Shown piece by piece: positions 13,660 through 27,137 of a stretch of 64,000 nt of DNA. The notes under the pieces were generated by a model. It was not told the DNA's origin. It did not search any database and was given only the letters and a program-made list of their open reading frames with translations. Source of the stretch: Neocallimastix lanati (nom. inval.). Lineage: Eukaryota > Neocallimastigomycota > Neocallimastigomycetes > Neocallimastigales > Neocallimastigaceae. The stretch covers positions 87,501 through 151,500 of the forward strand of contig JACVTC010000125.1 of assembly GCA_016946835.1 (NCBI GenBank), read 5' to 3'. Positions within the stretch are counted from its first letter, which is position 1. Each line of letters starts with the position of its first letter. A program made the position numbers and the translations under genes.

Positions 13660-15314
13660 TATTGTCAATTTACATGCAGTTAATAATGGAATATCACCAT
13701 CCTTATTTTTCTAATTGATATCTATTATTTCTTATTGCTTTTGTTTTTTCAATTATTTTCTCAATAATTTTCTAATCTTTCATTTTTCTTTTTCTTTTTT
13801 TTTTTTTTTTTTTTTTTTTTTTATTTTATTTTCCAATTCTTTTTCTATTCTTTCTTTTCCCTTTTTTTCATTTTCAAATCATTTTCTAATCTTTTATTTT
13901 TCTTTTTTCATTTTCTAAATCTTTTTTTATTTCTTTTTTCTCATTTTTTTTTCGTTATCAAGATATTCAATAATTATTTTTTAAAATGTAACCATTTTTC
14001 ATTATTCCATTATTTAAATCCTTTTTTATTCTTTTATTTTTCATTTTTTCATTTTCAAAATCTCCTTTAATTCTTTTTTTCTCTTTTTTTTCATTATCAA
14101 ATATTCATTAATTTTTTTTAAAATGTAACTATTTTTACTAAATATTACTTCAATTATATTTTTATTTCTATATAAATGTATTAATGTTATGAATTCAGGA
14201 TTAATTTCTGAAATATTCTTTAAATGTACAAAAATTTCATTTTTTGAAATAATTTCTTCAATATCTTTTTCATTGATGATTATTTTTAATTTTTTTTTTC
14301 TACTGAATATTCCACTAATAATCGAAATATTTCAAGATTATTATTATCTATTGCCCAAAATATTGGATTTACTCCATCATCATTTTTTTCATTTATTTCC
14401 AAAACAATTTTATTTTTATTGGCATATTCTATTAATAGTTTAACCATTTCAATATTATTTATTTTGGTAGCCAATATAAGTGGATTATCTCCATCATCAT
14501 TTTGATTAGCATAATCTATTAATAATTGAACCATTTCAATATTATTCCTTAGAATAGCCCATATAAGTGGATTATGTCCTTGAATATCTTTGTCATTTAG
14601 TTCTAAAACAATTTTATTTTTATTAGCATATTCTATTAATAATTTAACCATTTCAATGTCATTTCTATAAGTAGAATATAAAAGTGGATACCATTTATAT
14701 TCATTTTTTTCATTTATTTCCAAAACAATTTTATTTTTATTGGCATATTCTATTAATAATTTTGCTAATTCCATTTTACATCCGAAAGTAGCATTTAATA
14801 GTGGATACCATTTATTTTTATTTTTTACGTTTATTTCCAAATTAATATTATTTTTAATGGCATATTCTATTAATAATTTAACCATTTCAATGTTATATCT
14901 ATCAGTAGCCCATAGAAGTGGATTATCTCCATTATTATTTTTTTCATTTATTTCTAAAACAATTTTATTTTTATTGGCATATTCTATTAATAGTTTAACC
15001 ATTTCAATATTATTCCTTAGAATAGCTCATATAAGTGGATTATGTCCTTGAATATCTTTGTCATTTAGTTCTAAAACAATTTTATTTTTATTAGCATATT
15101 CTATTAATAGTTTAACTATTTCAATATTATTTATTCTAGTAGCTAATATAAGTAGATTATTTTCATTATTATTTTTTTTATTTATTTTCAACATAATATT
15201 ATTTTCAATGGCATAATCTAGAATTATTTTAATATTTTGAGTAACATGTATACAAGCTGCAAGATTAAGTTCTTTTTCCAAATTTGTTTTATATCTATTA
15301 TCAAAGAAATCTAT
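13660..15314 (-). pseudogene. ankyrin-array copy B, pseudogene
   Basis: The family N-terminus DFF...LEKELNLA is present, but the start codon is ATA at 15312-15314 where copy C has ATG. Ankyrin units run to about 14.29 kb. At about 15.03 kb a conserved Trp of the motif HNPLIWAI is TGA, which splits the open frame in two. The conserved module and coiled-coil region are frameshifted. At the far end a remnant of the C-terminal ankyrin cap survives (KDGDIPLLTACK), preceded by an in-frame stop. It keeps the family's promoter block, including a duplicated TTTAGCATTTAAAT segment near 15.62-15.68 kb. So B once had a full-length C-terminus, unlike C and G. Confidence 0.85.
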
Positions 15315-15993
15315 TATTTAAAAAATGTTTTATTTTTATTAAAATAAAAAAATTATTATTTATTATTTAAAAAATGAATTTTTTTTTGAATTTTCATAAA
15401 AAAAAAAAAAAAAAAAAAAAAATTAAACTTAGTTGTTACTATTTTAAAAATTAAATATTATTAAAATATTTTAAATATTTATATTTTATTTTAAAGTCTT
15501 TTTTTTTTCAATTTTTATGGTAGTTATAACAAAAAAAATAACAAAAAATTATATGAATTTACTTATGTTTATTTCAAAAAATTATAATAATAAAAATTGA
15601 AAAAAAGAAAAAAAAAAATTTTTAGCATTTAAATCTCTTTTATATGTAAAAAATTTTTAGCATTTAAATTCTCTTTTATATGTATAAAATTTTGAAACTA
15701 AAAATGGAACAAAACAAATGGACCTAAAAATTTCGGACATTATAAATTTTTATTATTATTATTATTATTTTTTTTTTTTATTTTTTATTTTTTATTAATT
15801 ATAAAATAAAATTATAATATATAATAATGTTAATATAAATAAATAAATAATATAAAATAAATAAATAAATAAATAATATATAATAAATAAATAAATAATA
15901 TAAAATAAATAAATAAATAATATAAAATAAATAAATAAATAATATATAATAAATAAATAAATAATATAAAATAAATAAATATAAAAAATATAT

Positions 15994-16033
<40 letters not shown>

Positions 16034-16754
16034 AATTGAAAAAATAATATATATATATATATATATATAATTTTATTTATTTTTTATTTTTATTTATAGT
16101 TTAATATAGTTTAATATTAAATTACGCATAAAGTTTTTTTTTTTTTTTTTTATTTTTTTTTTAAATAAAGAACTTATTAATTAATATATATATATATAGA
16201 TATATATATATTTATAAAAGCACTTATTATTAGTTAAAAAATAGGGAGAGAAGTTTTCTTTTAAAAATTAATTAAAAATTTTTTAAATTTACAAAACCTT
16301 TTAATCTTTTTATTTTTTATAAAAAAAAAAAAAAAAAACACCAATTAAAAAAAAAAAAAAAAACATGAATTAATTTTTTGAAAAACAAAAAACAAAATTA
16401 AAAATATAATTAAAAAAGTAATTTTATTATTATTATTATTATTATTATAATATTTTTTTTTATTATTTATCTATTTATTTAGTATTTAATATAATAATAT
16501 TAATATTATTTTTTAAGCTCATATATGTATAACTTTAAAGATTTAATTATGAATAATATTCATTGATATATTTAATATACCTAATATAAAATAAATGAAA
16601 TTATTTTTTTATAATCTAATATATTAGATTCATGTATTATGATTTAGATGATAATATCTAATAAATTTTTCCATTATAATTTTTTTGAATATTATAATAA
16701 TATGATAATATGGTAATATATTGATAATACATTTTATAAAATTATAACTTTGAC
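15315..16754. other. spacer between copies B and C
   Basis: Contains copy B's upstream block (ATGGTAGTTATAAC element at about 15522-15560 and two TTTAGCATTTAAAT copies), an AAAT/ATAT microsatellite at about 15836-15980, a poly-A run at 15995-16030, and copy C's downstream block at 16613-16680. No gene is seen. Confidence 0.6.
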
Positions 16755-18248
16755 TTAAATAATTTTTTCTGAAATGTAACCATTTTTCATTATTTCATTA
16801 TTTAAATCCTTTTTTATTCTTTTATTTTTCATTTTTTCATTTTCAAAATCTCTTTTAATTCTTTTTTTCTCTTTTTTTTCATTATTAAAATATTCATTAA
16901 TTTTTTTTAAAATGTAACTATTTTCACTAAATATTACTTCAATTATATTTTTATTTTTATATAAATATATTAATTTTATGAATTCAGGATTAATTTCAGA
17001 AATATTCTTCAAATGTCCAAAAATTTCATTTTTTGAAATTATTTCTTCAATGTCTTTTTCATTGATGATTATTTTTAATTTTTTTTCTACTGAATAGTCC
17101 ACTAATAATTGAAATATTTCAAGATTATTATTATCTATTGCCAAAAATATTGGATTAACTCCATCATCATTTTTTTCATTTATATCCAAAACAATATCAT
17201 TTTTATTAGCATAATCTATTAATAATTGAACCATTTCAATATTATTCTTTATAATGGCCCACGTAAGTGGATTATGTCCTTGTATATTTTTGTCATTTAG
17301 TTCTAAAACAATATTATTTTTATTAGCATATTCTATTAATAATTGAACCATTTCAATGTCATTTCTACAAGTAGAATATAAAAGCGGATACCATTTACAT
17401 TCATTTTTTTCATTTATTTCCAAAATAATATTATTTTTATTGGCATATTCTATTAATAATTTGGCTATTTCAATATTACATCTGAGAGTAGCATTTAAAA
17501 GTGGATACCATTTATTTTTATTTTGTACCTTTATTTCCAAATTAATATCATTTTTAATGGCATATTCTATTAATAATTTAACCATTTCAATGTTATATCT
17601 ATCAGTCGCCCATAGAAGTGGATATTCTCCATTATTATTTTTTTCATTTATTTCCAAAACAATTTTATTTTTATTTGCATATTCTATTAATAGTTTAACC
17701 ATTTCAATATTATTTATTTTGGTAGCTAATATAAGTGGATTATCTCCATCATCATTTTTTCCATTTATTTCTAAAACTATATCATTTTGATTAGCATAAT
17801 CTATTAATAATTGAACCATTTCAATATTATTCCTTAGAATAGCCCATATAAGTGGATTATGTCCTTGAATATTTTTATCATTTATTTCTAAAACTATATC
17901 ATTTTGATTAGCATATTCTATTAATAATTGAACCATTTCAATGTTATTTCTACAAGTAGCATATAAAAGTGGATACCATTTACATTCATTTTTTTCATTT
18001 ATTTCCAAAATAATATTATTTTTATTGGCATATTCTATTAATAGTATAACTATTTCAATATTATTTCTCTCAGTACTTAATATAAATAGGTTATCTCCAT
18101 TATTATTTTTTTTATTTATTTCCAAGATAATATTTTTTTCAATGGCATCCTCCAAAATTCTTTTAATATTTTGAGTACCATGCATATAAGTTGCAAGATT
18201 AAGTTCTTTTTCCAAAATTATTCTATATATATTATTAAAGAAATCCAT
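16755..18248 (-). CDS. ankyrin-repeat protein, array copy C (C-terminally truncated)
   Basis: A 497-residue protein. Residues 1 to about 385 hold a divergent first unit (MDFFNNIYRIILEKELNLA) and nine ankyrin-like units of about 39 residues with cores such as VQLLIDYANQNDIVLEIN and DDGDNPLILAT. A conserved module follows at about 385-455 (KIIINEKDIEEIISKN, HLKNISEINPEFIKLIYLY, VIFSENSYILKK), then a short Lys/Glu coiled coil. The protein ends EIMKNGYISEKII. It lacks the rest of the coil and the C-terminal ankyrin cap of E, F and H. The downstream flank is the family block ending TTGACTT, joined straight to the shortened frame, which suggests an internal deletion. Ankyrin arrays act as protein-binding scaffolds, but the partner is unknown. 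There is no signal peptide or membrane segment, so it is probably intracellular. Confidence 0.8.
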   Translation of the reverse strand: MDFFNNIYRIILEKELNLATYMHGTQNIKRILEDAIEKNIILEINKKNNNGDNLFILSTERNNIEIVILLIEYANKNNIILEINEKNECKWYPLLYATCRNNIEMVQLLIEYANQNDIVLEINDKNIQGHNPLIWAILRNNIEMVQLLIDYANQNDIVLEINGKNDDGDNPLILATKINNIEMVKLLIEYANKNKIVLEINEKNNNGEYPLLWATDRYNIEMVKLLIEYAIKNDINLEIKVQNKNKWYPLLNATLRCNIEIAKLLIEYANKNNIILEINEKNECKWYPLLYSTCRNDIEMVQLLIEYANKNNIVLELNDKNIQGHNPLTWAIIKNNIEMVQLLIDYANKNDIVLDINEKNDDGVNPIFLAIDNNNLEIFQLLVDYSVEKKLKIIINEKDIEEIISKNEIFGHLKNISEINPEFIKLIYLYKNKNIIEVIFSENSYILKKINEYFNNEKKEKKRIKRDFENEKMKNKRIKKDLNNEIMKNGYISEKII

Positions 18249-18655
18249 GATTTATAAAGTGCTGTATTATTATTAAAATAAAAAAATTTTTATTTATTAT
18301 TTAAAAAATAATTTTTATCTGAATTTTTATAAAAAAAAAATTAAACTTAATTGTTACTATTATTACTATATTTTAAAAATGAAAGATTATCAAAATATTT
18401 TAAATATTTAGATTTTATTTTAAAGTTTTTTTTTATAATTTTTATGGTAGTTATAATAAAAAAATAACAAAGAATTATATGAATTTACTAATGGTTATTT
18501 CAAAAAAATTATAATAATAAAAATTAAAATTTAAAAAAAATTTTTAGAATTTAAATCTCTTTTATATATAAAAAATTTTGAAACTAAAAATGGAACAAAA
18601 CAAATGGACTTAAAAATTTTTGATATTATAATTTTTTTTTTTATTCCATTTTTAT

Positions 18656-18695
<40 letters not shown>

Positions 18696-18795
18696 TTTTA
18701 TTTTTATTTTAATTTATTTATATCTTAATTGTTTTTTTATTCCTTTTTTTATTCCTTTTTTTATTCCTTTTTTTTTATTTTAATTTATTTAGCTC

Positions 18796-18843
<48 letters not shown>

Positions 18844-18943
18844 TTTTATTTTTATTTTAATTTATTTATATCTTAATTGTTTTTTTATTCCTTTTTTTAT
18901 TCCTTTTTTTATTCCTTTTTTTTTATTTTAATTTATTTAGCTC

Positions 18944-18982
<39 letters not shown>

Positions 18983-19075
18983 AAACTACTATTAATAAAT
19001 ATATAAATGTATATAAATGTATATTAATATAATATAAATAAATAAATAAATAAAAAAAATTAGTAAATAAGCAAA

Positions 19076-19138
<63 letters not shown>

Positions 19139-19338
19139 GTAAATAAATAAATGATATAAAATAAATAAATAGTAATAGGTCATGAGTAGAAAAATCTATA
19201 TTCTTTAAGATATTTCAAAAAAAAAAAAATCAAATTGAATATATATATATATATATATATTTAATTTTAATTTTAATTTTAATTTTATTTTTATTTTTAT
19301 TTATAGTTTAATATGACTTAATATTAAATTATGCATAA

Positions 19339-19394
<56 letters not shown>

Positions 19395-19584
19395 CTTTAA
19401 AATAAAACACTTATTAATTGATTTATATATATATATATATTATAAAAGCACTTATTATTATATTAGTTAAAAAATAAGGAAACAAGTTTTCTTACAAAAA
19501 TTAATTAAAAATTTTTTAAATTTACAAAACCTTTTAATCTTTTTGTTTTTTTATAATAAAAAAAAAAACAAAAACAAAAACACT

Positions 19585-19619
<35 letters not shown>

Positions 19620-19691
19620 AAAAAGATATGAATTAATTTTTTGAAAAACTAATAAAATTAAAAGTCAAATTTAAAAAGTAAATCAATTAAT

Positions 19692-19745
<54 letters not shown>

Positions 19746-19905
19746 TATTTATTTATAATTTAATATATTAGGTGTATTATGATTTAGATGATAGTTTCTT
19801 ATTAATATTTCCATCATAATGTTTTTAAATATTATAATAATATAGTAATACAGTAATATTGATAATACATTTTTAAAAACTATAACCTTGACTTCTTTTT
19901 ATAAT
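18249..19905. other. spacer between copies C and D
   Basis: Holds copy C's promoter block (ATGGTAGTTATAA element at about 18440-18480), a 148-bp tandem duplication at 18.69-18.96 kb, an AAAT array at 19036-19150, poly-T runs of 54 (19341-19394) and 51 (19694-19744) bases, and copy D's 3' block at 19758-19821. No gene is seen. The minus-strand open frame at 18992-19183 is a translation of the AAAT tract. Confidence 0.6.
18690..18962. repeat. 148-bp tandem duplication in T-rich DNA
   Basis: Two nearly identical units, each with ATCTTAATTG, three TTTTTTATTCC repeats, then TTATTTAGCTCTTATA and a long T-run. The landmark TATCTTAATT starts at 18721 and again at 18869. Confidence 0.85.
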
Positions 19906-22317
19906 TTAATTTAATAAACATTTTATTAATTCAATATTACCATTTTTACATGCAATTAATAACGGAGTATCCCCATCTTTATTTTTCTCATTAATATCCA
20001 TTCCACGATGAATTAATTTCTTTACTTCTTCAATATTTCCTTGTCGACATTCATAGGTTAAATATGTATCCTTATCATCTCTCTTAGTATTTCTTTCTTT
20101 TTTCAATTGTTTTATCAATAATTCATATTTATTTTTTATTATTTCTTTTTCTCTTTTTTCCTTTTTCAAAATATTTTCTAATCTTTCTTTTTCTCTTTTT
20201 TCATTGTCAAAATCTTTTTCTAATCTTTTTTTTTCATTTTTTTCATTTTCCAAATTATTTTCTAATCTTTCATTTTTCTTTTTTTCATTATTTAAATCCT
20301 TTTCTATTCTTTCAATTTTTATATTTTCATTTTCCAAATCTTTTTCTAATCTTTCATTTTTCATTTTTTCATTATTTAAATCCTTTTGTATTTTTTCAAT
20401 TTTCATTCTTTTATTTTCCAAATCTTTTTCTATTATGTTTTTTTCCTTTTTTTCCTTTTCCAAATCTTTTTCTAATCTTTCATTTTTCATTTTTTCATTA
20501 TTTAAATCCTTTTGTATTCTTTCAGTTTTCATTTTTTCATTATTTAAATCCTTTTCTAGTCTTTTTTTCTCATTTTTTTCATTTTCAATATATTCAATAA
20601 TTTTTTTTAAAATGTAACTATTTTCACTAAATATTACTTCAATTATATTTTTATTTCTATATAAATATATTGATTTTATGAATTCAAGATTAATTTCTGA
20701 AATATTCTTTAAATGTACAAAATATACATTTTTTGAAATTGTGTCTTCAATATCTTTTTCATTGATTATTATTTTTATTTTTCTTTTTACTGAATATTCA
20801 ACCAATAACATAAATATTTCTAGATTATTATTATCTATTGCCAAAAATATTGGATTAACTCCATCATCATTTTTTTCATTTATTTCTAAAACAATATTAC
20901 TTTTATTTGCATAATCTATTAATAATTGAACCATTTCAATGTTATTTTCAACAGTAGCCCGTAAAAGTGGATTATATCCATTATTTTTTTCATTTATTTC
21001 CAAAACAACTTTATTTTTATCGGCATATTCAATTAATAGTTTAACTATTTCAATATTATTTCTTTCAGTAGCCAATATAAGAGGATTATATCCATCATTA
21101 TTTTTTTCATTTATTTCCAAAACAATTTTATTTTTATTAGCATATTTTATTAATAATTTAACCATTTCAATGTTATATCTATCAATAGCCAATATAAGTG
21201 GATTATATCCATCATTATTTTTTTCATTTATTTCCAAAACAATTTTATTTTTATTAGCATATTTTATTAATAATTTAACCATTTTAATGTAATATCTATC
21301 AGTAGCCAATAAAAGTGGATTATTTCCTTTATTATTTTTTTCATTTATTTCCAAAATAATATCATTTTTATTGGCATATTCTATTAATAATTTAACCGTT
21401 TCAATGTTATATCTATAAGTAGCCCATAAAAGTGGATTATATCCATCATTATTTTTTTCATTTATTTCCAAAATAATATCATTTTTATCAGCATATTCTA
21501 TTAATAATTTAACCATTTTAATATTATATGTATCAGTAGCCAATAAAAGTGGATTATCTCCTCTATTATTTTTTACATTTATCTCCAAAATAATATCATT
21601 TTTATTTGCATATTCTGTTAATAATTTGACCATTGTATTGTTATATCTATTAGTAGCTAATAAAAGTGGATTATCTCCATCATTATTTTTTTCATTTATT
21701 TCCAAAATAATTTTATTTTTATTGGCATATTCTATTAATAGTTTAACTATTTCAATATTATTTATTCTAGTGGCTAATATAAGTGGATTATCTCCATCAT
21801 CATTTTTTCCATTTATTTCCAAAATAATATCATTTTGATTAGCATAATCTATTAATAATTGAACCATTTCAATGCTATTATTTCTAGTAGCCCATATAAG
21901 TGGGTTATCTCCCGTAATATTTTTTTCATTAATTTCCAAAATAATATTATTTTTATTAGCATATTCTATTAATAATTTAAACATTTCAATACTATTTTTA
22001 CTTGTAACAAATAAAAGTGGATTATTTCCATCATCTTTATTGCTTTCATTCATTTCCAACACGATTTTATATTTATTGGCATATTTTATTAATAATTTAA
22101 CCATTTCAATATTATTTTTGCTAGTAGCATATAAAAGGGGATACCATTCATTTTCATCTTTTTCATTTAGATTCAAAGCAATTTTATTTTTAATGGCATC
22201 ATAAAAAATTCTTTTAACTTTTTGAATATTGTTTTCGTCAGTTGCAAGAATAAGTTCTTTTTCCAAATTTTCTTTTTCCAATTTTTTTTTTATTTATATT
22301 ATTAAAGAAAAACATGA
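19906..22317 (-). CDS. ankyrin-repeat protein, array copy D (longest; N-terminal homopolymer frameshift)
   Basis: From the internal ATG at 22281 this encodes 791 residues: about 13 ankyrin-like units (to about residue 500), the conserved HLKNISEIN module (to about 575), a long coiled coil of 14-residue repeats such as NNEKMKNERLEKDL (to about 730), and a C-terminal cap of canonical ankyrin sequence (HRGMDINEKNKDGDTPLLIA). Copies G and H start further upstream with MFFFNNINKKKLEKEN. D has the same bases, but its A-run is 10 long instead of 9, which puts that ATG (about 22317) out of frame. Either translation starts at MEKENLEKEL (22281), or the run length is an assembly error, or the N-terminus is mutated. 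It has the best-preserved coil of the array. It is probably an intracellular scaffold of unknown target. Confidence 0.8.
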
Positions 22318-23509
<1,192 letters not shown>

Positions 23510-25408
23510 TTAATTTAATAAACATTTTATTAATTCAATATTACCATTTTTACATGCAATTAATAATGGAGTATCCCCATCTTTATTTTTCTCATTGATA
23601 TCCATTCCACGATGAATTAATTTCTTTACTTCTTCAATATTTCCTTGTTGACATTCATAGGTTAAATATGTATCCTTATCATCTCTTTTAGTATTTCTTT
23701 CTTTTTTCAATAGTTTTATCAGTAATTCAAATTTATTTTTTATTATTTCTTTTTCCTTTTTTTCCTTTTTCAAAATTTTTTCTGTTCTTTCTTTTCCCCT
23801 TTTTTCATTTTCTAAATCATTTTCTATTCTGTCTTTTTCCTTTTTTTCCTTTTCCAAATCTTTTTCTAATAATATATTTTTCATTTTTTCATTATTTAAA
23901 TCCTTTTCTATTCTTTCAATTTTTATATTTTCATTTTCCAAATCTTTTTCTAATCTTTCATTTTTCATTTTTTCATTATTTAAATCCTTTTCTATTCTTT
24001 CAATTTTTATATTTTCATTTTCTAAATCTTTTTCTAATCTTTCATTTTTCATTTTTTCATTATTTAAATCCTTTTGTATTCTTTCAATTTTCATTCTTTC
24101 AATTTTCTTTTTTTCATTTTCTAAATCTTTTTCTATTCTTTCTTTCTCTTCTTTCTTATTATTAAAATATTTATTAATTTTTTTTAAAATGTAACTATTT
24201 TCACTAAATATTACTTCAATCATATTTTTATTTCTATATAAATATATTAATTTTATGAATTCAGGATTAATTTCTGAAATATTCTTTAAATGTACATAAT
24301 ATGATTTTTTTGAATTTATTACTTCTTCAATATCTTTTTCATTGATGATTACTTTGAATTTTTTTTCTACTGAATATTCAACTAATAATATAAATATTTC
24401 AAGATTATTACGATCTATTGCACTAAATATTGGATTAACTCCATCATCATTTTTTTCATTTATTTCTAAAACAATATTACTTTTATTTGCATAATCTATT
24501 AATAATTGAACCATTTCAATGTTATTTTCAACAGTAGCCCGTAAAAGTGGATTATATCCATTATTTTTTTCATTTATTTCCAAAACAACTTTATTTTTAT
24601 CGGCATATTCAATTAATAGTTTAACTATTTCAATATTATTTCTTTCAGTAGCCAATATAAGAGGATTATATCCATCATTATTTTTTTCATTTATTTCCAA
24701 AACAATTTTATTTTTATTAGCATATTTTATTAATAATTTAACCATTTCAATGTTATATCTATCAATAGCCAATATAAGTGGATTATATCCATCATTATTT
24801 TTTTCATTTATTTCCAAAATAATATCATTTTTATTGGCATATTCTATTAATAATTTAACCGTTTCAATGTTATATCTATAAGTAGCCCATAAAAGTGGAT
24901 TATATCCATCATTATTTTTTTCATTTATTTCCAAAATAATATCATTTTTATCAGCATATTCTATTAATAATTTAACCATTTTAATATTATGTGTATCAGT
25001 AGCCAATAAAAGTGGATTATCTCCTCTATTATTTTTTACATTTATCTCCAAAATAATATCATTTTTATTTGCATATTCTGTTAATAATTTGACCATTGTA
25101 TTGTTATATCTATTAGTAGCTAATAAAAGTGGATTATCTCCATCATTATTTTTTTCATTTATTTCCAAAATAATTTTATTTTTATTGGCATATTCTATTA
25201 ATAGTTTAACTATTTCAATATTATTTTTCTCAGTAGCCAATATAAGTGGATTATCTCCATCATTATTTTTTACATTTATATCCAAAACAATATTTTTTTT
25301 AAAGGCATCATCTAAAATTCTTTTAACTTTTTGAGTATCATTTCTATCGATTGCAAGAATAAGTTCTTCTTCCAAATTTTTTTTATTTATATCATTAAAG
25401 AAAAACAT
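23510..25408 (-). CDS. ankyrin-repeat protein, array copy E (complete)
   Basis: A 632-residue protein with all four parts: nine ankyrin-like units (about 1-355), the conserved module (about 355-425), a coiled coil of 14-residue repeats with ERLEKDLENENIKIER (about 425-570), and the C-terminal ankyrin cap (about 575-632, ending IELIKCLLN). The start MFFFNDINKKNLEEEL is shared exactly with copy F. The middle is almost identical in DNA to copy D, except that one 39-residue unit of D (NKGNNPLLLATDRYYIKM...) is missing. It is therefore a mosaic of an F-type 5' end and a D-type body. It has the ATGGTAGTT upstream element about 155 bases before the ATG and the 3' block downstream. It is likely a functional intracellular binding scaffold; the target is unknown. 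Confidence 0.88.
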   Translation of the reverse strand: MFFFNDINKKNLEEELILAIDRNDTQKVKRILDDAFKKNIVLDINVKNNDGDNPLILATEKNNIEIVKLLIEYANKNKIILEINEKNNDGDNPLLLATNRYNNTMVKLLTEYANKNDIILEINVKNNRGDNPLLLATDTHNIKMVKLLIEYADKNDIILEINEKNNDGYNPLLWATYRYNIETVKLLIEYANKNDIILEINEKNNDGYNPLILAIDRYNIEMVKLLIKYANKNKIVLEINEKNNDGYNPLILATERNNIEIVKLLIEYADKNKVVLEINEKNNGYNPLLRATVENNIEMVQLLIDYANKSNIVLEINEKNDDGVNPIFSAIDRNNLEIFILLVEYSVEKKFKVIINEKDIEEVINSKKSYYVHLKNISEINPEFIKLIYLYRNKNMIEVIFSENSYILKKINKYFNNKKEEKERIEKDLENEKKKIERMKIERIQKDLNNEKMKNERLEKDLENENIKIERIEKDLNNEKMKNERLEKDLENENIKIERIEKDLNNEKMKNILLEKDLEKEKKEKDRIENDLENEKRGKERTEKILKKEKKEKEIIKNKFELLIKLLKKERNTKRDDKDTYLTYECQQGNIEEVKKLIHRGMDINEKNKDGDTPLLIACKNGNIELIKCLLN

Positions 25409-25679
25409 GAATTATGAAATGTTTTATTTTTATTCAAGCAAAAAATTTTATTTATTATTTAAAAATAAATTTTTTCTGAATTTTCATATAAAAAAAATTT
25501 AAACTTTGTTATTACTATTATTTACTAATAGAATATTTTAAAATTTTAGATTTTATTTTTATTTTTTATGGTAGTTAAAACGAAAAAATAACAAAAAATT
25601 ATGTGAATAAATAAAATTTAAAAAAAAAATTTAGCATTTAAATCTCTTTTATATATATATATATATAAATAGAACTAAA

Positions 25680-25735
25680 AAAAAGTGGAACTAAAAAAAA
25701 AAGTGGAACTAAAAAAAAAGTGGAACTAAAAAAAA
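25680..25735. repeat. GTGGAACTAAAAAA minisatellite
   Basis: Three units of about 16-18 bases in the promoter-distal flank of copy E. The same repeat is at about 29105-29170 upstream of copy F, and shorter relatives (ATGGAACTAAAAAA) lie at about 38400-38445 upstream of copy I. Confidence 0.8.
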
Positions 25736-25933
25736 TTTTATAAATTTATTTTTAGTTATTTTTTTTTTTATTTTTTAATTTTTTTATATTTTTTAATTTT
25801 TTTTTTATTTTTTAATTTTTTTTTTATTTTTTAATTTTTTTTATTTTTTAATTTTTTTTTTTTTTAATTTTTTTTATCATTTAATTTCCTTTTTTTTTTA
25901 TTTCCTTTTTATTTCCTTTTTTTTTTAATTTTT

Positions 25934-25981
<48 letters not shown>

Positions 25982-26219
25982 TTATTTTTTAAATTTTTTA
26001 TTTATATTATTGCAAACTTTAATCTTTACTTATTTATTTATTCATTTGTTAATTATATGAAAAAAAATTTTTTTAAAAAAAAAAAATTAATATAATAATA
26101 AATATTATTTGTCCAATTAGAACATTATAATATTTAGAATAGTAATAATAGTAATATGAAATATAAAGAAATATTCAAAATAAAGTGTATAAAATAAATT
26201 CAGAAAAAAGTTTCTAGTA

Positions 26220-26380
26220 AAGAACATCGCTTCCATTAATATATTATTTCTCTTTAAAAGGAATTTTTATTCCAGATTAGGATTTGAATTGACTATATGA
26301 AAAAAAATTATGGTCTTCACCTTCAGAAAGGCATTCTGTCTTACTGTATTGGCGCTCCTGGTTAGTTTGCGCTTATACTG
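26220..26380 (-). pseudogene. relic exon, paralogous to 29.7 kb relic
   Basis: A block of clearly higher complexity than its surroundings. On the minus strand it reads YKRKLTRSANTVRQNAFLKVK, then HIVNSNPNLE and a stop. It aligns with the relic at 29.7-29.85 kb, which reads YKRKLINKSTNTENAIRQTS, GEDHNYF, HIVNLNPNLV and a stop. An indel and frame change separate the two in the middle. It looks like the last exon or C-terminus of a former gene that was carried along when the E/F unit duplicated. I do not recognise the family. Confidence 0.5.
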
Positions 26381-27137
26381 TCAATTAGTTTTAAATATTT
26401 ATTTATTTATTTATCTCTTATTTATTTTTATTTATTTTTTTTATTTATTTATTTTCTTTTTTTTTTATTTATAAATATTACAATTATGAAATATATATAT
26501 ATAAATGTAATTTGAATATTAATATTTTTATATCTATCAATTATACAATTTTAATAATTAACTATGAAATAAAATAATATAAAATAATGTTAATATAATA
26601 TAATATAAATAATTAAATAACATAAAATAAATAAATAGAAATAAGTCATAAATAATAAATTTATATTCCTTCAGATATATCAAAAAAAAAAAAAAAAAAA
26701 AAAAAAAATAAAAAATAAAATAAAATTAAAAAAATAATTAAATATATATATATATATATATATATGTATATTTTTTATTTTTATTTATAATTTAATATGA
26801 CTTAATATTAAATTATTTATATAAAGTTTATTATTATTTTTTTTTAATAAAAACACTTCTTTATTTATTTATTTATTTATTTTTTTAATTTTTATTTTTA
26901 TTTTTATTTATTTTTTTTTTTAAAAAAAACATTTATTATTTTATTAGTTAAAAAATAAGGAAAAAAATTTTTTTCTTATAAATATTTATTTTAAAATTTT
27001 TAAATTACAAAACTTTTTAATCTTTTTATTTTTTATATAAATAAATAAAAACAACAATTAAAAGAAAAAAAAAGATTTGAAGTAATATTTTAAAAAACAA
27101 AAAACAAAATTAAAAAACTTTGACTTCTTTTTATAAT

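Larger units (their letters stand above)
25409..27137. other. spacer between copies E and F, with duplicated block
   Basis: From 25409 to about 26200 the sequence is nearly identical to 28845-29640: promoter block, GTGGAACTAAAAAA repeats, ATTTTTTAATTTT minisatellite, poly-T and an AT-rich stretch. It is followed by a relic coding fragment at 26220-26380 and then by AAAT and TA repeats. The family 3' block seen downstream of C, D, E, H and I is missing before copy F. Confidence 0.7.
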
